This document shows positions 1-9,070 of a stretch of 64,000 nt of DNA, piece by piece (position 1 is the first letter of the stretch; each line of letters opens with the position of its first letter). Made by a program: the position numbers and the translations under genes. Origin of the DNA: Rhizobium sp. Q54 (GTDB taxonomy: Bacteria > Pseudomonadota > Alphaproteobacteria > Micropepsales > Micropepsaceae); contig CAMAPL010000001.1 in assembly GCA_945860165.1 (NCBI GenBank), positions 209,925 through 273,924 on the forward strand, written 5' to 3'. Below the pieces are notes generated by a model. It worked only from the letters and a program-made list of their open reading frames with translations. It ran no database searches and was not told the DNA's origin.

Positions 1-2359
1 CGTATCGTACCTTGCGCACAGCCGGCATGTCATAGGCCTCCAGACCTCTTCCAAGCCCATACGTCATCAGTCGTTCGGTAAAGGCTTCGACGAACTGATC
101 CTTGCGGGCCAGCAGAATGCCTTGGAGACCCTTGGGGCCCTCGAACTTTGTTCCGTCCGGCAATACCGCCGTGACGTCCAATTTCTGGCCAGCATAACCG
201 GTCCGCCAGGCACCGACCGCATCGTAATTTTCCAGACTGAAGCCCAGCGGGTCCATTTTGGAGTGGCAGGAGGCACAGATCGCATTGCTCCGATGCAAAT
301 CCATCTGTTCGCGCACGCTCAGCAGCTTGCCATTCTTGGCTTCGTTCAGGGCGGGAATGTTCGGCGGCGGCGGCGGCGGCGGCGCGGCGAGCAGATTGTC
401 CAAAATCCACTTGCCACGCAGCACCACAGAAGTGCGATCATTGTAGGAGGTGACAGTCAGGATGGCGCCTTGGCCCAGCAGTCCGCCGCGATGAAGCAAC
501 GGGGCCAGCGTCACCTTGCGGAACGACGTGCCATAGATGCCGGAAATGCCGTAATGCTCGGCCAGGCGCTGGTTCACATAGGTGTAATCGGCATCTAAGA
601 AATCTAGCGCACTCCGGTTTCCCCGAACAACGCCTTCGAAAAACATCTGCGTTTCCGTCAGCATCGCTGTGCGCAGACGCTCGTCAAAGCCTGGGAAATT
701 CCGCCGGTCCGGCCGCTGATATTCCAGCCGGCGCAGATGCAGCCACTGGCCGGCGAAATTCTGCGTCAGGGCTTTGGCCCTGGGATCCGCGAGCATGCGC
801 GCGACCTGTTGCTTCAGGACCGCGGGCTTGCCCAGCTGTCCACGGTCCGCAAGCGCGAGTAGCTGGCTGTCGGGAATACTGCTCCACAGGAAGAAAGACA
901 ATCGGGTCGCAAGCTCGAAATCGCTGATCCGGTGGACGCTGCCCGGCGCGCTTTTCGGCGGAGTGCTTTCACGCATGAAGAGGAAGTTCGGCGATACCAG
1001 GACTTCTTCCAGCGCCGCCTCGATGCCATGTTCAAACCCGCCGTCCTGGCGGCCGGCATCATAGGTTTTCATCAACCGGCCGATGTCCCTCGCCGTCACC
1101 GGACGGCGATAAGCGCGGCGGGCCAGCGATGTCAAAATCCTCTCGGCGCAGGCCGCTTCCGTCACTTCCGCGGACGGGCGGCAGATAAAGATGGTGCGGC
1201 GGCTGGCGGTATTGCCGGGGGCCTTCACATTATACGGTCCGGCGACGGAAATCTGCATGATGTCGCGCATGTAGAAATCCTGCGCGACATTGGGACCCTG
1301 CGCGACCGATGGCACCGTGATCTGCTTCACCAGAGCGCCATCGACCTGCACGTCGAGCGGAAGCTGCAACACCGTTGCCGATGTGCCGACGCGCGGGCCC
1401 TTGGTCGTTCTGGGAATCAGCACCTGATCCAAGGTCAGCTTGCGGGGGAAGGAAGCCCCGATGATGCGCGGGCCGGCCTTGAGGAAGGTCTTCACCTCAT
1501 GCCGGTTGTTGGCGTCGATCTCGGACTCAGTTTGCGTACCGGCATTCAGATACAGCTGGATCGTATAAGTAGCGTCATACGGCGCGTAGAACTTGAACGA
1601 TCCGCCGCCGCGTGAATCCACCGGAAGGTCGTCGCTGGCGCGCTCGTTATAGGCCGCAATACCGAAGGCATTCTCGAACAGGTCCTTGGTGACTTTATAA
1701 TCCGTGGTGACCGGCGTGCGCGACGCCAGACCGGTGGCAAGGCGGCTGACCTTGCCGGCGACATTGATGTAGCGGTCCATCAACGTCGGCGAGACGGTCA
1801 GGACGTCAGCGATGTTGTCGAAACCATAGCCCATGTCATCGACCGGCAAATCCTTGCTCAGATCGATATCCAGCCCCAGAAGATCGCGCACCGCATTGCC
1901 GTATTCTGTGCGGTTCAGGCGTCGCAAGGTAGCGCGGCCCGGGTTGGGGGCGGCAGAAGACATGCCGTCCATCGAGGTCGCCAGCCAATGCGTGAAATCA
2001 GCGATCTCTTCTTTGGAGGGGCGCTTCATGCCCCGGGGCGGCATCTCGCCTAGGCTGACGCGGCGCAGGATTTTTTCCCATACGTCGTTGTGCGCGCCCA
2101 GACGGTCGGCATCCAACGGCAGCACCGACATGCCCGCGGTCTTCGCCTTGTCATTGTGACAACCCGAGCAATATTGCACGAGCATGGCTTTGCGGGCGGC
2201 CGTCGGGGTGGCCGACAAAGGCTGCGGCGCGGCTTGGGCGACCCGGGTCGCGGGCGGCAGGGTATCGGCGGTGGCGTTTCCTAACAGCGCAATGCCGGCA
2301 AGGCCCGCACAGGCAACAATGCCCATGGCAAATCCGCCGCGCTTTATCATCGGTGACAT
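1..2359 (-). CDS. DUF1592-family planctomycete-type cytochrome c protein (3' end cut off by window edge)
   Basis: The frame is open from an ATG at 2359 to the left edge (786 codons, no stop), so the C-terminus is missing. After a signal-like hydrophobic N-terminus a cytochrome c site CSGCH lies near residues 64-68, as in the PSCyt/DUF1587 module. The order then fits DUF1587-DUF1592-DUF1588-DUF1585: LRRLNRTEYGNAVRDLLGL near residue 150, an all-helical middle, a run of seven prolines typical of the family, then ICASCHSKMDP with GFSLENYDAVGAWR. Such proteins are exported and common in Planctomycetes and Acidobacteria; the substrate is unknown. The ATG nine bases further in (2350) is an alternative start. 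No neighbour suggests a pathway. Confidence 0.85.
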   Translation of the reverse strand, partial: MSPMIKRGGFAMGIVACAGLAGIALLGNATADTLPPATRVAQAAPQPLSATPTAARKAMLVQYCSGCHNDKAKTAGMSVLPLDADRLGAHNDVWEKILRRVSLGEMPPRGMKRPSKEEIADFTHWLATSMDGMSSAAPNPGRATLRRLNRTEYGNAVRDLLGLDIDLSKDLPVDDMGYGFDNIADVLTVSPTLMDRYINVAGKVSRLATGLASRTPVTTDYKVTKDLFENAFGIAAYNERASDDLPVDSRGGGSFKFYAPYDATYTIQLYLNAGTQTESEIDANNRHEVKTFLKAGPRIIGASFPRKLTLDQVLIPRTTKGPRVGTSATVLQLPLDVQVDGALVKQITVPSVAQGPNVAQDFYMRDIMQISVAGPYNVKAPGNTASRRTIFICRPSAEVTEAACAERILTSLARRAYRRPVTARDIGRLMKTYDAGRQDGGFEHGIEAALEEVLVSPNFLFMRESTPPKSAPGSVHRISDFELATRLSFFLWSSIPDSQLLALADRGQLGKPAVLKQQVARMLADPRAKALTQNFAGQWLHLRRLEYQRPDRRNFPGFDERLRTAMLTETQMFFEGVVRGNRSALDFLDADYTYVNQRLAEHYGISGIYGTSFRKVTLAPLLHRGGLLGQGAILTVTSYNDRTSVVLRGKWILDNLLAAPPPPPPPNIPALNEAKNGKLLSVREQMDLHRSNAICASCHSKMDPLGFSLENYDAVGAWRTGYAGQKLDVTAVLPDGTKFEGPKGLQGILLARKDQFVEAFTERLMTYGLGRGLEAYDMPAVRKVRY

Positions 2360-2582
2360 TTAGCCAATCCAGCCCCTTGATATTATAGCACTATATTTCC
2401 CAAGATTACGCTGTGATTCAGATGCGGTCCAGCGCAGTGGCGGCGGGCGAAATTCGGGGTTTCTGGCCCTTCGGGCAACCGGCCTAGCGCTTGATCCCGG
2501 CCGCGTCACACAAGGTTCAATGGTCTTGTCTAGCGTTGCATAGGCTGAGTCTGTTCGCGGCCAGGCATGGAAGGATCAGGTA

Positions 2583-2684
2583 ATGGCAACCGCACTGACT
2601 TGGATCGGAAATTTCACCGTGTTCCTGGGTTCCGTGGCTCTCATCGTGGCCACGTTCTCAAACCTAGGCGAACGCAAATATTGA
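2583..2684 (+). CDS. Putative 33-residue single-span membrane microprotein
   Basis: A short ORF starts at ATG 2583 with a purine-rich AAGGATCAGG directly upstream and ends at TGA 2684, 14 bases before the convergent metG stop. The product has a short polar start, a hydrophobic span at about residues 7-25 (WIGNFTVFLGSVALIVATF) and a charged end (GERKY). It fits a single-pass membrane microprotein. I do not recognise a family. It stands alone in a 339-bp gap, and the ribosome site and topology are the only evidence. Confidence 0.45.
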   Translation: MATALTWIGNFTVFLGSVALIVATFSNLGERKY

Positions 2685-2698
2685 TAACCGTGCCCGCG

Positions 2699-4432
2699 CT
2701 ACTGCGCAGCAGCGTCTGAGCCGCCAAACCTGCTCTTCCATTCCGCAATCTGCTCGTCAGTGATCTTGGCGATCAGGATTTCGGGCGCTTTGATCGGCTG
2801 TCCGTGCGTCAGGTCGTCCAGCAAGGTCGCCATCCCTTCCGACGGAAAGGGAATAATGCCACCACGATAGCCCACCGGCTGGATGCATTCATGGATGGTT
2901 TTGGCGAAGGACGGCATGATCGGCCATAGCAGATGGGCGAACTGGTGGATCAGGTTCAGGCCCACCCGCACCCCCACCGCCGCCCTAGCGCGGTCGGTCT
3001 TGATATGGGTCCAGGGCGCGGCCTTGGTCATGTATTCGTTGCCCGCCACCCAGATGGCCCGCATTTCGCCCATCGCCTTGCGGAATTCCGCATTCTCCAT
3101 GTAGTTGGCATACTGCGCGATGCGCTTGTCGAGTTCGGCGATCAGCGCCTTTTCCTCGTCGCCATATTCGCCCTCGCCCGGCACCTGGCCATCGAAGCGC
3201 GCAACGCAGAACTTGGTCACCCGGTTGACGAAGTTGCCCAGCACGTCGGCCAGGTCCTTGTTGATGATGCCGGCGAACTGTTCCCAGGTGAAATTGCTGT
3301 CCGAGCCTTCGGGTGCATTGGCGATTAGGTAATAGCGCCAGTAATCGGCGGGCGCGACCTCCAGCGCTGCGTCCATGAAGATGCCGCGCTTGCCCGAGCT
3401 GGAGAATTTTCCGCCGTCATAGTTGAGCCAGTTGAAGCCCTTCAGCCGGTCGACCAGCTTCCAGGGTTCGCCCGAGGCCATGATGGAGACGGGGAAGCCC
3501 ACCGTGTGGAAAGGCACATTGTCCTTGCCCATGAATTCCCAATAGGTGACGTCATTGGCCGCCTCGCCGTACCACCAGTCTTTCCAGGCATCGCCCTTAT
3601 TGTTCTTGTCGGCCCATTCCTTGGTGGCCGCGATGTACTCGATGGGCGCGTCGAACCAGACGTAGAAGACTTTTCCCTTCAACTGGCCGTCGGCGATATC
3701 GTCCGGCACCGGGATGCCCCATTCCAGGTCGCGGGTAATGCCGCGATCCTGCAAGCCTTCGTCGAGCCACTTGTAGGCGATGGAGGTTACCAGCGAGGGC
3801 CAGTCATTCTTGTGGCTGTCGATCCAACTGCGCAGCCGGTCAGAGAATTGCGACTGTTTCAGGAACAGATGGGTGGAATCGCGGATCTCGATATCGGCGG
3901 CGCCCGACACCGCCGAGCGCGGATTGATCAGGTCGATGGGATCTAGCACGCGGGTGCAATTCTCGCACTGGTCGCCGCGCGCCCGATCATAGCCGCAATG
4001 TGGACAGGTGCCGATGACATAACGGTCGGGCAGGAAGCGTTTGTCGGTGGGCGAATAGGCCTGCTTGGTGACGCGGATTTCCAGGAAACCGTTCTTCCAG
4101 AGCTGGCGAGCGAAATGCAGGGTCAGTTCATGGTTCTGCGGCGATGACGAACGCCCGAAATTGTCCCAGTCCAGCGCGAAGCGGTCGCCCAGATCCTTCT
4201 GCACCCCATGCCACTTGGCGGCATACTCAGCGACCGGCGTGCCCTCTTCCAGCGCCGCCAGTTCCACCGGTGCGCCATGCTCGTCCGTCGCGCAGATCGC
4301 CAGCGTGTCGTAGCCGCGGCTGCGGCAATAGCGGGCGAAAATGTCGGCCGGGAGCATGGAGCCCACCAGGTTTCCCAGGTGCTTGACCCCGGCGACATAG
4401 GGGATGGCGGACGTGATGAGGATGCGTTTCAT
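2699..4432 (-). CDS. metG: Methionine--tRNA ligase
   Basis: Cytosolic class I aminoacyl-tRNA synthetase that charges tRNA-Met. The 577 residues show the HIGH-type motif HLGN (18-21), a zinc knuckle with C143, C146, C156 and C159, and a KMSKS-type loop KFSSS (342-346). The anticodon-binding helical domain follows. The protein ends without the C-terminal tRNA-binding (EMAP-like) domain of longer MetRS forms, which is normal for this class. The start ATG at 4432 gives MKRILITSAIPY, the expected N-terminus. It is divergent from the mutarotase-like cluster with an 82-bp gap. Confidence 0.95.
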   Translation of the reverse strand: MKRILITSAIPYVAGVKHLGNLVGSMLPADIFARYCRSRGYDTLAICATDEHGAPVELAALEEGTPVAEYAAKWHGVQKDLGDRFALDWDNFGRSSSPQNHELTLHFARQLWKNGFLEIRVTKQAYSPTDKRFLPDRYVIGTCPHCGYDRARGDQCENCTRVLDPIDLINPRSAVSGAADIEIRDSTHLFLKQSQFSDRLRSWIDSHKNDWPSLVTSIAYKWLDEGLQDRGITRDLEWGIPVPDDIADGQLKGKVFYVWFDAPIEYIAATKEWADKNNKGDAWKDWWYGEAANDVTYWEFMGKDNVPFHTVGFPVSIMASGEPWKLVDRLKGFNWLNYDGGKFSSSGKRGIFMDAALEVAPADYWRYYLIANAPEGSDSNFTWEQFAGIINKDLADVLGNFVNRVTKFCVARFDGQVPGEGEYGDEEKALIAELDKRIAQYANYMENAEFRKAMGEMRAIWVAGNEYMTKAAPWTHIKTDRARAAVGVRVGLNLIHQFAHLLWPIMPSFAKTIHECIQPVGYRGGIIPFPSEGMATLLDDLTHGQPIKAPEILIAKITDEQIAEWKSRFGGSDAAAQ

Positions 4433-4514
4433 ATCTGCTATATAAGTGCCAAAATCAGGAAAAAGGACCAGCCCTCATACAAGGGGTTGGCCGGGGAAGC
4501 GAGGGGATTTCAAG

Positions 4515-5585
4515 ATGGGTAAAATTCGGAATTTCACCATGGCGGCAATGGGATCGGCGGCCATTCTCACAGGTGTTGCCATGGCCCAGAACCGTGCCGC
4601 CCCGCCGCCCGCCGCCAGCGTCATTCCCGCCAGCGCGCTGGACAACCTGCCCCACCGGGACATCTCCAACGGTATCATCTCGGCCAAGGCGTATATCCCT
4701 GGTCCCGGCGGTCTTTATCGCGGCACCCGCTTCGACCGCGCCGGCGTTATCGCCCAAACCACCTACAAGGGCACCAATTTCGGCCAGTACTGGTTCTCCA
4801 GCTATTCGCCGCATGTGCGCGACTTCATCTGGCAGGATGGCCAGGTGACGGTGCATCCCGCCAGCGGTGCGCCGGGTCCGGTGGAAGAATTCGCCGCCGT
4901 CGGATTCGACGAAGCGGGGATGGAGGGGCGCTTTCTCAAGATCGGCACCGGCATCCTGAAGCGCGATACCGCCACTTACGACTATGTCCATAACTATCCG
5001 GTGCTGAACGAAGGTAAGCGCGGCTTCAGCGCGACCAAGTCCAGCGCCCGCTACACCCAGAATGTCAGCGGCGATGCGTCGGGCTACGGCTATTCCTATG
5101 TGAAGACGGTGCGGTTGCCGGCCGGCAAACCGCAAATGCTGATCGAGCATGTGCTGACCAACACCGGCAAGAAGGACATCGTCACCAGGGTATATTGCCA
5201 CAACTTCCTGACCCTGGGCACCGGTAACGAAAATGTCACCATCACCGCCCCCTTCGACATCAAGGCGGAGCGGCCCTTCGCGGCCGGCGCCGCCGCGGTG
5301 GATGGCAAGACCTTCCGTTACCTGCGCGCGGTCCAGGAAAACGAAAGCGTTACCTCGCCCATCACTGGCTTTGGTGATTCCGTCAGCGATTACGACTTCA
5401 AGATCGTCAACACCCAGACCGGCTTTGGCCAACGCATCCGCGCCGACCAGCCCCTGGCGCAGATCAACTTCTGGTCCATCCGGACCAATGTGAGCTGGGA
5501 GCCATACATCGCCATCTCGCTCAAGCCCGGCCAAACCAAGCGATGGACCTACACCTACGACTATTTCGGCCCGGGTGAAGGCTGA
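4515..5585 (+). CDS. Exported galactose-mutarotase-superfamily-like protein, paralogue 1 of 4
   Basis: The 356-residue product has an N-terminal signal peptide ending near VAMAQ (about residue 23) and a beta-rich body. Landmarks shared by all four tandem paralogues are ISNGIISAK, TRFDRAGVI, TYKG, GPVEEF, SGYGY, HNFL and a C-terminal WTYTYDYFGPGE. The FD.AGV..TYKG and GPVEEF blocks recall exported aldose-1-epimerase-like (carbohydrate-binding beta-sandwich) proteins of soil bacteria; this assignment is from memory of the family and is not certain. I chose ATG 4515 because GAGGGG sits nine bases upstream and the signal peptide begins there; an in-frame extension to 4446 would bury it. First gene of a four-gene operon. 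Confidence 0.75.
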   Translation: MGKIRNFTMAAMGSAAILTGVAMAQNRAAPPPAASVIPASALDNLPHRDISNGIISAKAYIPGPGGLYRGTRFDRAGVIAQTTYKGTNFGQYWFSSYSPHVRDFIWQDGQVTVHPASGAPGPVEEFAAVGFDEAGMEGRFLKIGTGILKRDTATYDYVHNYPVLNEGKRGFSATKSSARYTQNVSGDASGYGYSYVKTVRLPAGKPQMLIEHVLTNTGKKDIVTRVYCHNFLTLGTGNENVTITAPFDIKAERPFAAGAAAVDGKTFRYLRAVQENESVTSPITGFGDSVSDYDFKIVNTQTGFGQRIRADQPLAQINFWSIRTNVSWEPYIAISLKPGQTKRWTYTYDYFGPGEG

Positions 5586-5586
5586 G

Positions 5587-6618
5587 ATGCGGCGCATCCT
5601 TCTCGCGCTTCTGGCAGGCACGGCGCTGACTGCGCCAGCGTCCGCCCAGCCGGGAACGCAGCCCACCAGCGTTCTGGATCAGTCGCCGCATGTGGTGATC
5701 TCCAACGGGCTGGTGTCCGCCCATGTTTTCCCGCCGGGCGAGAATTCGCTCTACAAGGGCACGCGCTTTGACCATGCCGGCGTGATGTTGCACGTCACTT
5801 ATAAGGGCCAGGATTACAGCGATTACTGGTTCGACCGCTTCGTGGTCGATCCGCGCGACACCAGTCGCCATGCCAGCGGTACGCAAACCGCCTGCTGCGC
5901 CGTCAGCGGCCCGGTGGAAGAATTCGGTGTTGTCGGATTTGAAGAAGCCGGCATGGGCGGGCGCTTTCTTAAGCCCGGCGTCGGCATCTTCAAGCGCGAC
6001 GGTGATAATCCAACCCAGCATCCTACCTTGCCCCTGCTGAATGCCGGGGCGCGCAGCTTCAAATCCAGCGAGACCGGCGCGCAATTCGTCCATGACCTTA
6101 AAGATACGGCCAGCGGCTATGGCTATCACTATGCGAAAAACGTGGAGCTGGTGGAGGGCAAGCCACAAATGACCATGTCCCACGAGCTGAAAAACATCGG
6201 CAGCAAGCCCATCGTCACCACGGTCTACAATCATAACTTCCTGACCCTTAGCCCCGGCAGCGAACATCTGACCATTACTGCGCCCTTCAACTGGTCCGCG
6301 GCAGTGCCGCTGCAACCCGAGCTAGTGAAGCTGGACGGCAAAACCATCCGCTACATCGCCCCAATTCCAACAGGCGTGACCACCCAGAGCGTGATGACCG
6401 GCTTCGGGACGCGCGCGTCCGATTATGATTTCCGCGTCACCAACACCAAGACCGGTTTCGGACAGCGCATCCGCGGCGACCTGCCGATCGCGAAGATCAA
6501 CATGTGGTCTATCGTCACCAACTATAGCCTGGAACCCTATATCGCCATTTCCCTCAAGCCCGGCGAGACCAAACGCTGGACTTACACCTATGATTTTTAT
6601 GGACCTGGAGAAAAATGA
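5587..6618 (+). CDS. Exported galactose-mutarotase-superfamily-like protein, paralogue 2 of 4
   Basis: A 343-residue paralogue starting one base after the stop of paralogue 1 (TGAGATG). The ATG at 5587 is favoured by GAAGG just upstream; a GTG at 5575 would add four residues. A signal peptide ends at about ASAQ (residue 20). The conserved blocks are ISNGLVSAH, TRFDHAGVM, TYKG, GPVEEF, SGYGY, HNFL and WTYTYDFYGPGE. It is the only copy with a CC pair before GPVEEF (QTACCAVSG). The role is inferred only from the superfamily: binding or epimerising a sugar in the periplasm. Confidence 0.75.
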   Translation: MRRILLALLAGTALTAPASAQPGTQPTSVLDQSPHVVISNGLVSAHVFPPGENSLYKGTRFDHAGVMLHVTYKGQDYSDYWFDRFVVDPRDTSRHASGTQTACCAVSGPVEEFGVVGFEEAGMGGRFLKPGVGIFKRDGDNPTQHPTLPLLNAGARSFKSSETGAQFVHDLKDTASGYGYHYAKNVELVEGKPQMTMSHELKNIGSKPIVTTVYNHNFLTLSPGSEHLTITAPFNWSAAVPLQPELVKLDGKTIRYIAPIPTGVTTQSVMTGFGTRASDYDFRVTNTKTGFGQRIRGDLPIAKINMWSIVTNYSLEPYIAISLKPGETKRWTYTYDFYGPGEK

Positions 6619-7694
6619 TGCGTAAAAAAATCATCACGGCTGGTCTTATCCTGGGGTGCACAGGCGCGGCCATCGGCACCGTCTATGCCCAGGGCAACGC
6701 GCCCTTCGTGCCGCCGCCCGCCAACAGCACCAGTCCGGCCAGCCTGCTGGACGACATGCCGTCCAAAACCATTTCCAACGGCATTATCAGCGCCAAGGTC
6801 TATGTCCCGAACAAGTTCGGTTTTTACCGCGCCACCCGCTTTGACCATGCCGGCATGATCACCCACCTGACCTACAAGGGGCATGACTATGGCCGCTACT
6901 GGTTCGTCAAGACCTCGCCCAATGTGCGCAACTTCACCTATGACCAGGACGGGCTGGTGGCGCATAGCAACAATATCGCAGCGGGCCCGGTGGAAGAGTT
7001 CGGCGAGAACGGCTTTGAAGGGGCCAGCCGCGGCGGGCGCTTCCTGAAGATCGGCGTCGGCATACTGGAGCGCGACAACGATATCTATGACCGCTTCCAC
7101 ACCTATCCCATCCTGAATGAAGGCAGGCGCACCACCCGCGCCACCGCGAACAGCATCCGCTTCACCCAGGATGTTTCCGGAGATCTGTCGGGTTACGGCT
7201 ATAGCCACACCAAGACGGTGACCATGGTGCCAGGAAAATCCCAGATGACTATCGTAGTCCGACTGAAAAACACCGGCAGCAAACCGATTGATACAACTGT
7301 CTACAACCATCATTTCACCACCCTCAGTCCCGGCAATGAAGCCATCGAACTGACTGCGCCGTTCAAGCTGACCAATGTGCGCCCCATGCCCTCGGACGTG
7401 ATAAAGTTTGAAGGTCCGCGCATGACCTACTTGCGCGCCATCACCGGGCAGGAACAGGTTGCCAGCGATCTGACGGGTTTCGGCGCTAGCGCCAGCGACA
7501 ATGATTTCCGCATCACCAACACCAAGACCGGTTTCGGCGTGCGCCTGCGCGCCGACTTGCCGGTCGCGCGACTGCTGTGGTGGTCGGTGCCCAGCACATT
7601 GAGCCTGGAGCCCTATATGGAGATCAAACTGCAGCCGGGCGAGGAAAAGCGCTGGACCCACACGCTGGACTATTACGGTCCCGGAGATAATTGA
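6615..7694 (+). CDS. Exported galactose-mutarotase-superfamily-like protein, paralogue 3 of 4
   Basis: A 359-residue paralogue whose ATG at 6615 overlaps the stop of paralogue 2 by four bases (ATGA), with GGAG five bases upstream, so translation is probably coupled. A second ATG follows at 6618. A signal peptide ends near VYAQ (residue 26). Family blocks: ISNGIISAK, TRFDHAGMI, TYKG, GPVEEF, SGYGY, HHFTTLSPG and a C-terminal tryptophan-rich WTHTLDYYGPGD. It is closest in layout to paralogue 1. Confidence 0.75.
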   Translation: MMRKKIITAGLILGCTGAAIGTVYAQGNAPFVPPPANSTSPASLLDDMPSKTISNGIISAKVYVPNKFGFYRATRFDHAGMITHLTYKGHDYGRYWFVKTSPNVRNFTYDQDGLVAHSNNIAAGPVEEFGENGFEGASRGGRFLKIGVGILERDNDIYDRFHTYPILNEGRRTTRATANSIRFTQDVSGDLSGYGYSHTKTVTMVPGKSQMTIVVRLKNTGSKPIDTTVYNHHFTTLSPGNEAIELTAPFKLTNVRPMPSDVIKFEGPRMTYLRAITGQEQVASDLTGFGASASDNDFRITNTKTGFGVRLRADLPVARLLWWSVPSTLSLEPYMEIKLQPGEEKRWTHTLDYYGPGDN

Positions 7695-8752
7695 TGAAAC
7701 GGGCTATCATCGCCATCGCCACACTGATGGCAAGCGCGGCGATGGCCCAGCCTGTCCAGCCGCCGCCCCCGCGCAGCTATCCGGTGGAGCGCGCGCTGGC
7801 CGCCGCGCCCTTCATTACGTTGCGCAACGAGCGCATCACCATGACGGTGACGCCGCCCGATCTTAAGCGCGGTTTCTTTCGCGGTACCCGCTTTGACCAG
7901 GCCGGGGTCGTCACCAGCCTGAAGTTGAATGGCAAAGAGTTCTACGGGCCCTGGTTCAGCCGCACCGCGCCCGAAGTGCTGGATTACACCTATACCGAGG
8001 ACGGTCTGGTGGCCGGCCCAGACAGCGCCGCCACCGGGCCGGTGGAAGAATTCGCAGCTATCGGTTTCGACGACGCCAAGCCGGGCGGCACATTCCACAA
8101 GATAGGCGTTGGCGTGCTGCGGCGGCCCGACGACAAGGCTTACGACAAATACTGGCATTACGAGATCGCGGACTGGGGCAAGCGCACGACGCGCCATACC
8201 CGCAGCAGCATCACTTTCACCCAGCGCATCGCCGACCCTGCGTCAGGCTATGGCTATGGCTATGGCTATGACTATGAGAAGACGTTGCGGCTGGTGCCCG
8301 GCACCACCCAGCTGGTAATCGAGCATGTGCTGAAGAATACCGGCACTCGGCCGATCAGCTCCAATGTCTATGACCACAACTTCCTGCGCCTGACACCGGG
8401 CAATGACGGTATCAAGGTGACGTTCCCCTTCCAGCTGGCTGCCGCAACGCCGCCTGCCGCCGACATGATCCGCATCGAGGGCAACACGATGACCTACCTG
8501 CGGCCGATGGCTTACAAGGAGCGCATTTCCTTTATTGTAACAGGATTCGGCGCGAGCGCTTTGGATTACGACATCTCCATCTCTGACAGAATCGGCGCCG
8601 GGGTGCGTATGGTGGGCGATCAGCCCATGACCCGGATCAACATTTTCTCCATCGACACGACTCAGTCGGTCGAGCCCTACATCGCCATCGAACTGGCGCC
8701 GGGGGCGGAAAAACGCTGGACTTACACCTACACATTTACAGCGCCTCAATAG
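7694..8752 (+). CDS. Exported galactose-mutarotase-superfamily-like protein, paralogue 4 of 4 (most divergent)
   Basis: A 352-residue product. The ATG at 7694 shares one base with the previous stop (TGATG), and GGAG lies eight bases upstream; the in-frame TTG at 7691 is less likely. A signal peptide ends near AMAQ (residue 18). Family blocks are kept (TRFDQAGVV, GPVEEF, HNFLRL, WTYTYTF), but ISNG becomes LRNE, the TYKG turn becomes KLNG, and the C-terminus lacks the FGPGE ending. The SGYGY block is expanded by a hexanucleotide repeat into a longer Gly-Tyr run. Last gene of the operon; tRNA-Thr follows 41 bases later. Confidence 0.75.
   Translation: MKRAIIAIATLMASAAMAQPVQPPPPRSYPVERALAAAPFITLRNERITMTVTPPDLKRGFFRGTRFDQAGVVTSLKLNGKEFYGPWFSRTAPEVLDYTYTEDGLVAGPDSAATGPVEEFAAIGFDDAKPGGTFHKIGVGVLRRPDDKAYDKYWHYEIADWGKRTTRHTRSSITFTQRIADPASGYGYGYGYDYEKTLRLVPGTTQLVIEHVLKNTGTRPISSNVYDHNFLRLTPGNDGIKVTFPFQLAAATPPAADMIRIEGNTMTYLRPMAYKERISFIVTGFGASALDYDISISDRIGAGVRMVGDQPMTRINIFSIDTTQSVEPYIAIELAPGAEKRWTYTYTFTAPQ
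8246..8275 (+). repeat. Hexanucleotide tandem repeat (GGCTAT)n inside paralogue 4
   Basis: Four perfect copies of GGCTAT (8246-8269) are followed by one variant GACTAT. The repeat encodes alternating Gly-Tyr. The other three paralogues have only a single SGYGY motif here, so this gene appears to have gained two Gly-Tyr units. The unit is in frame, so copy-number changes would lengthen or shorten the protein without a frameshift. Confidence 0.9.
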
Positions 8753-8793
8753 GAACTTGCCATTAACGTGGGCTGTGGCTATCTCAAGGGATG

Positions 8794-8869
<76 letters not shown>

Positions 8870-8899
8870 TTTCTATCAATAAAAACTAGATATTAAGAC

Positions 8900-8935
8900 G
8901 TGGCGGACATTTCCTCCGTCACGATTCTATTTTTT
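8900..8935 (+). terminator. Probable rho-independent terminator after tRNA-Thr
   Basis: An 8-bp stem (8900-8907 with 8915-8922, one mismatch) and a 7-base loop are followed eight bases later by a run of six T at 8930-8935. It lies 31 bases after the tRNA on the same strand. The remaining DNA to 9070 shows no gene. Confidence 0.5.
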
Positions 8936-9070
8936 CGGACCTGCAGCGGACCCGCTGTGACTTGATCGCGTTCTACACTTACATGCGCAACCAAATTGAA
9001 CGCAAAAGCCAGACTAACCAGCCCCCCACACAGTCCTGACCAGCCACCCTCCAGGCTAGCACCTAGCCTT

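Noticed and set aside
362..390. GGC repeat run near the left end, a possible microsatellite.
   Set aside because: It encodes the proline run that is a normal feature of DUF1592 proteins.
30..410. Several minus-strand ORFs at the left edge starting with Met.
   Set aside because: They are other frames of the DUF1592 gene, whose own frame is open to the window edge.
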